In this document: positions 6,872 through 8,089 of the stretch, piece by piece
Numbering within the stretch: position 1 is the stretch's first letter
Layout of the letters: every line of letters begins with the position of its first letter
Assembly (NCBI GenBank): GCA_007570915.1
Contig: RKSK01000167.1
Coordinates: forward strand, 1 to 8,089
Direction: 5' to 3'
Length of the DNA: 8,089 nt
DNA from: Cenarchaeum sp.
Lineage (GTDB): Archaea; Thermoproteota; Nitrososphaeria; Nitrososphaerales; Nitrosopumilaceae
The notes under the pieces: model-generated
What the model saw: only the letters and a program-made list of their open reading frames with translations
What the model was told of the DNA's origin: nothing
Databases searched by the model: none
Translations under genes and position numbers: made by a program

Positions 6872-6880
6872 GTATTAAAG
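6872..6880 (-). promoter_or_regulatory. Distal TATA-like element that could drive fic
   Basis: Minus-strand CTTTAATAC is a fair archaeal TATA match. It would place the fic transcription start near 6850, inside the 26-bp palindrome, with a leader of about 60 bases. The same bases on the plus strand (TATTAAAG) could serve nop5 with a longer leader. Direction and use cannot be settled from sequence. Confidence 0.3.
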
Positions 6881-6893
6881 AGCTCCGCTTTGA

Positions 6894-6900
6894 TCGCACA
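6894..6900 (+). repeat. Third copy of the palindrome half-site
   Basis: TCGCACA recurs here 36 bp beyond the palindrome. With one extra matching base, ATCGCACA (6893-6900) is the exact reverse complement of TGTGCGAT at 6851-6858, forming an 8-bp inverted repeat with the palindrome's right arm. It lies 26 bp upstream of the nop5 TATA box. Confidence 0.45.
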
Positions 6901-6926
6901 TGCCGGCCGCGCGCGCCCAAACAGAG

Positions 6927-6933
6927 TTTTTAA
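6927..6933 (+). promoter_or_regulatory. TATA box of nop5
   Basis: TTTTTAA is centred 28 bases before the GTG at 6958. With the usual spacing, transcription begins at or just before that codon, so the nop5 mRNA should be leaderless. This placement is the main support for the GTG start. Confidence 0.65.
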
Positions 6934-6957
6934 CCGAGGCGGGGCCCGCGCGGCGCC

Positions 6958-8089
6958 GTGCAGGAGGTCATACTGACAGAGCTCGGCATCGTGGCCCTCG
7001 ACGGCGGGAGGCGCGCCGCGGCGTTCCCCTTTGCCGACGCGGCCGCCGAGTACGTGGCCGTGAGGCGCGGCGAGGGCGACGTCTCCGGCGTCGCCGCGCA
7101 CGCCGCCTCGCTCGACTCGGGCGTCGCCGTCAACGACGCGGCCCTCCTCGAGGCCCTGCGCGCCAGGTCCGTCGAGGCGCGCGCGATGGGCGAGGCCGAG
7201 GCCGCGCGCGTCCAGTCAGAAAAGCTCGCCCTGCTCGTCGAGGCCGGCTTTGCGTCAGACGAGGCCGACGCCGAGGCGAGGCTGCGCGACTTTGCGATGG
7301 GCCTCTCGTCCGCGCGCGTCAGCGAGGCCTCGCAGAGCCCGGACGCGCACATCATACAGGCGATCCGCGCCATGGACGAGGCAGACAGGGCCCTCAACGG
7401 GCACAACTCGCGCCTGCGCGAGTGGTACGGCCTGCACTTTCCCGAGCTCGAGAACGTCATCGACGGGATTGCGGCGTACGCGCGCGTCGCGTCGATCGGC
7501 GAGCGCGGCGGGATCACGCGCGAGGCGCTTGGCGGCGCGGGCCTTGACGCGCCCGTGGCCGAGATGGTCGCCGCGGTCGCGCCAAAGAGCCGCGGCGGCG
7601 GGATCACCGACGAGGCCCTCGCGATGGTCCGCGGGCTCGCGGGGCACATTCTGGCCCTCGCCGCGCACCGCCGCGGCCTCGAGGAGCACGTGACGGCCGA
7701 GATGGGGCGCGTCGCGCCAAACACGACTGCGATACTCGGCGCGCTCATCGGCGCGCGCGTCATCTCGAGGGCCGGCAGCCTCAGGCGCCTCTCGTCGATG
7801 CCGGCCGGCAGCATACAGGTCCTCGGGGCCGAAAAGGCGCTGTTCAGGTCGCTCAAGACCGGCGCGCCGCCCCCCAAGCACGGCCTCCTCTTCCAGCACC
7901 CGCTCGTCCACGCCTCGCCGCGCTGGCAGCGCGGCAGGATGGCCCGCGCGATAGCCTCAAAGGCCGCGATCGCCGCTCGCGTCGACGTGTACGGCGGCGG
8001 CCTAAACAGGACGCTCCTTGAAAAGCTAAACGTGCGCGTCGGCGAGATCGGCCGAGTCCCGAGGCCGGCCGCGCCGGCCGGCGGCGAGG
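6958..8089 (+). CDS. nop5: Nop5/Nop56 C/D-box sRNP core protein (3' partial)
   Basis: Archaeal Nop5 (Nop56/58 homologue) bridges L7Ae-bound C/D guide RNA and the methyltransferase fibrillarin, directing 2'-O-methylation of rRNA and tRNA. From GTG 6958 the frame has no stop to the right edge, giving 377 residues, close to the family's usual size of about 400; only the tail is missing. Landmarks are the N-terminal fibrillarin-binding region (1 to about 130), NSRLREWYG (150-158), the region leading into the Nop domain with GHILALAAHR, RVAPNTTAILG and IGARVISRAGSL, then SIQVLGAEKALFR (285-297) followed by PKHGLLFQHP and SPRWQRG, all hallmarks of the RNA-binding Nop domain. The fibrillarin gene often follows nop5 in archaea; it would lie outside the window. 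Long open frames on both other plus frames and the minus strand overlap this gene, but only this frame carries the conserved protein. GTG is chosen for the TATA spacing. Confidence 0.96.
   Translation, partial: MQEVILTELGIVALDGGRRAAAFPFADAAAEYVAVRRGEGDVSGVAAHAASLDSGVAVNDAALLEALRARSVEARAMGEAEAARVQSEKLALLVEAGFASDEADAEARLRDFAMGLSSARVSEASQSPDAHIIQAIRAMDEADRALNGHNSRLREWYGLHFPELENVIDGIAAYARVASIGERGGITREALGGAGLDAPVAEMVAAVAPKSRGGGITDEALAMVRGLAGHILALAAHRRGLEEHVTAEMGRVAPNTTAILGALIGARVISRAGSLRRLSSMPAGSIQVLGAEKALFRSLKTGAPPPKHGLLFQHPLVHASPRWQRGRMARAIASKAAIAARVDVYGGGLNRTLLEKLNVRVGEIGRVPRPAAPAGGE

Noticed and set aside
6900..7547. A plus-strand frame starting at ATG 6900 with a TATA-like element at 6873-6880 upstream
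   Set aside because: It is out of frame with nop5 and arginine-rich. It would overlap the first half of nop5 without any conserved motif.
6930..7877. A 315-residue open frame on the minus strand across nop5
   Set aside because: Its composition is dominated by Ala, Ser, Arg and Pro with no domain, and the plus-strand frame from 6958 reads as an unmistakable Nop5/Nop56.

Overview
The window reads as a compact, very GC-rich archaeal chromosome segment. The archaeal assignment rests on four observations. A Nop5/Nop56 C/D-box RNP protein occupies the right end. TATA-like boxes sit about 28-33 bases (centre to start codon) upstream of three starts, which implies leaderless or near-leaderless mRNAs. 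There is a class 1B PyrD/PyrK pair. The codon habit keeps ATA for Ile and AGG for Arg despite the GC bias. The wording of the radical SAM, PyrD and PyrK proteins reminds me most of Nitrososphaerota (Thaumarchaeota, Cenarchaeum/Nitrosopumilus-like). That is an impression from memory, not a search result.

Layout from left to right: (1) 11-1936, plus strand, a membrane-anchored NDH-2-type FAD/NAD(P)H oxidoreductase with an N-terminal multi-helix domain and a C2H2 zinc finger. (2) 1933-3663, minus strand, a radical SAM protein of the kind annotated as B12-binding-domain radical SAM; it converges on gene 1 so tightly that both stop codons lie inside one CTAG. (3) 3664-3862, a GC-rich intergenic stretch with the radical SAM promoter and two possible RNA hairpins behind pyrK. 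(4) 3863-4672 and 4659-5567, minus strand, pyrK and pyrD, a translationally overlapping operon for pyrimidine synthesis; both appear to start with TTG. (5) 5603-6787, minus strand, a class II Fic-domain protein with a C-terminal winged helix. (6) 6788-6957, a divergent promoter region with a perfect 26-bp palindrome and a third copy of its half-site. (7) 6958-8089, plus strand, Nop5/Nop56, open at the right edge.

The genes are mostly housekeeping (redox, pyrimidine synthesis, RNA modification). The accessory element is the Fic gene. Its promoter-proximal palindrome, next to the core RNP gene nop5, is the most unusual signal in the window. PyrD and PyrK form one enzyme. The other genes have no evident shared pathway. 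I see no tRNA, rRNA, CRISPR array, insertion sequence or phage gene. All intergenic gaps are under 200 bp, so no gene-free stretch exceeds 300 bases.
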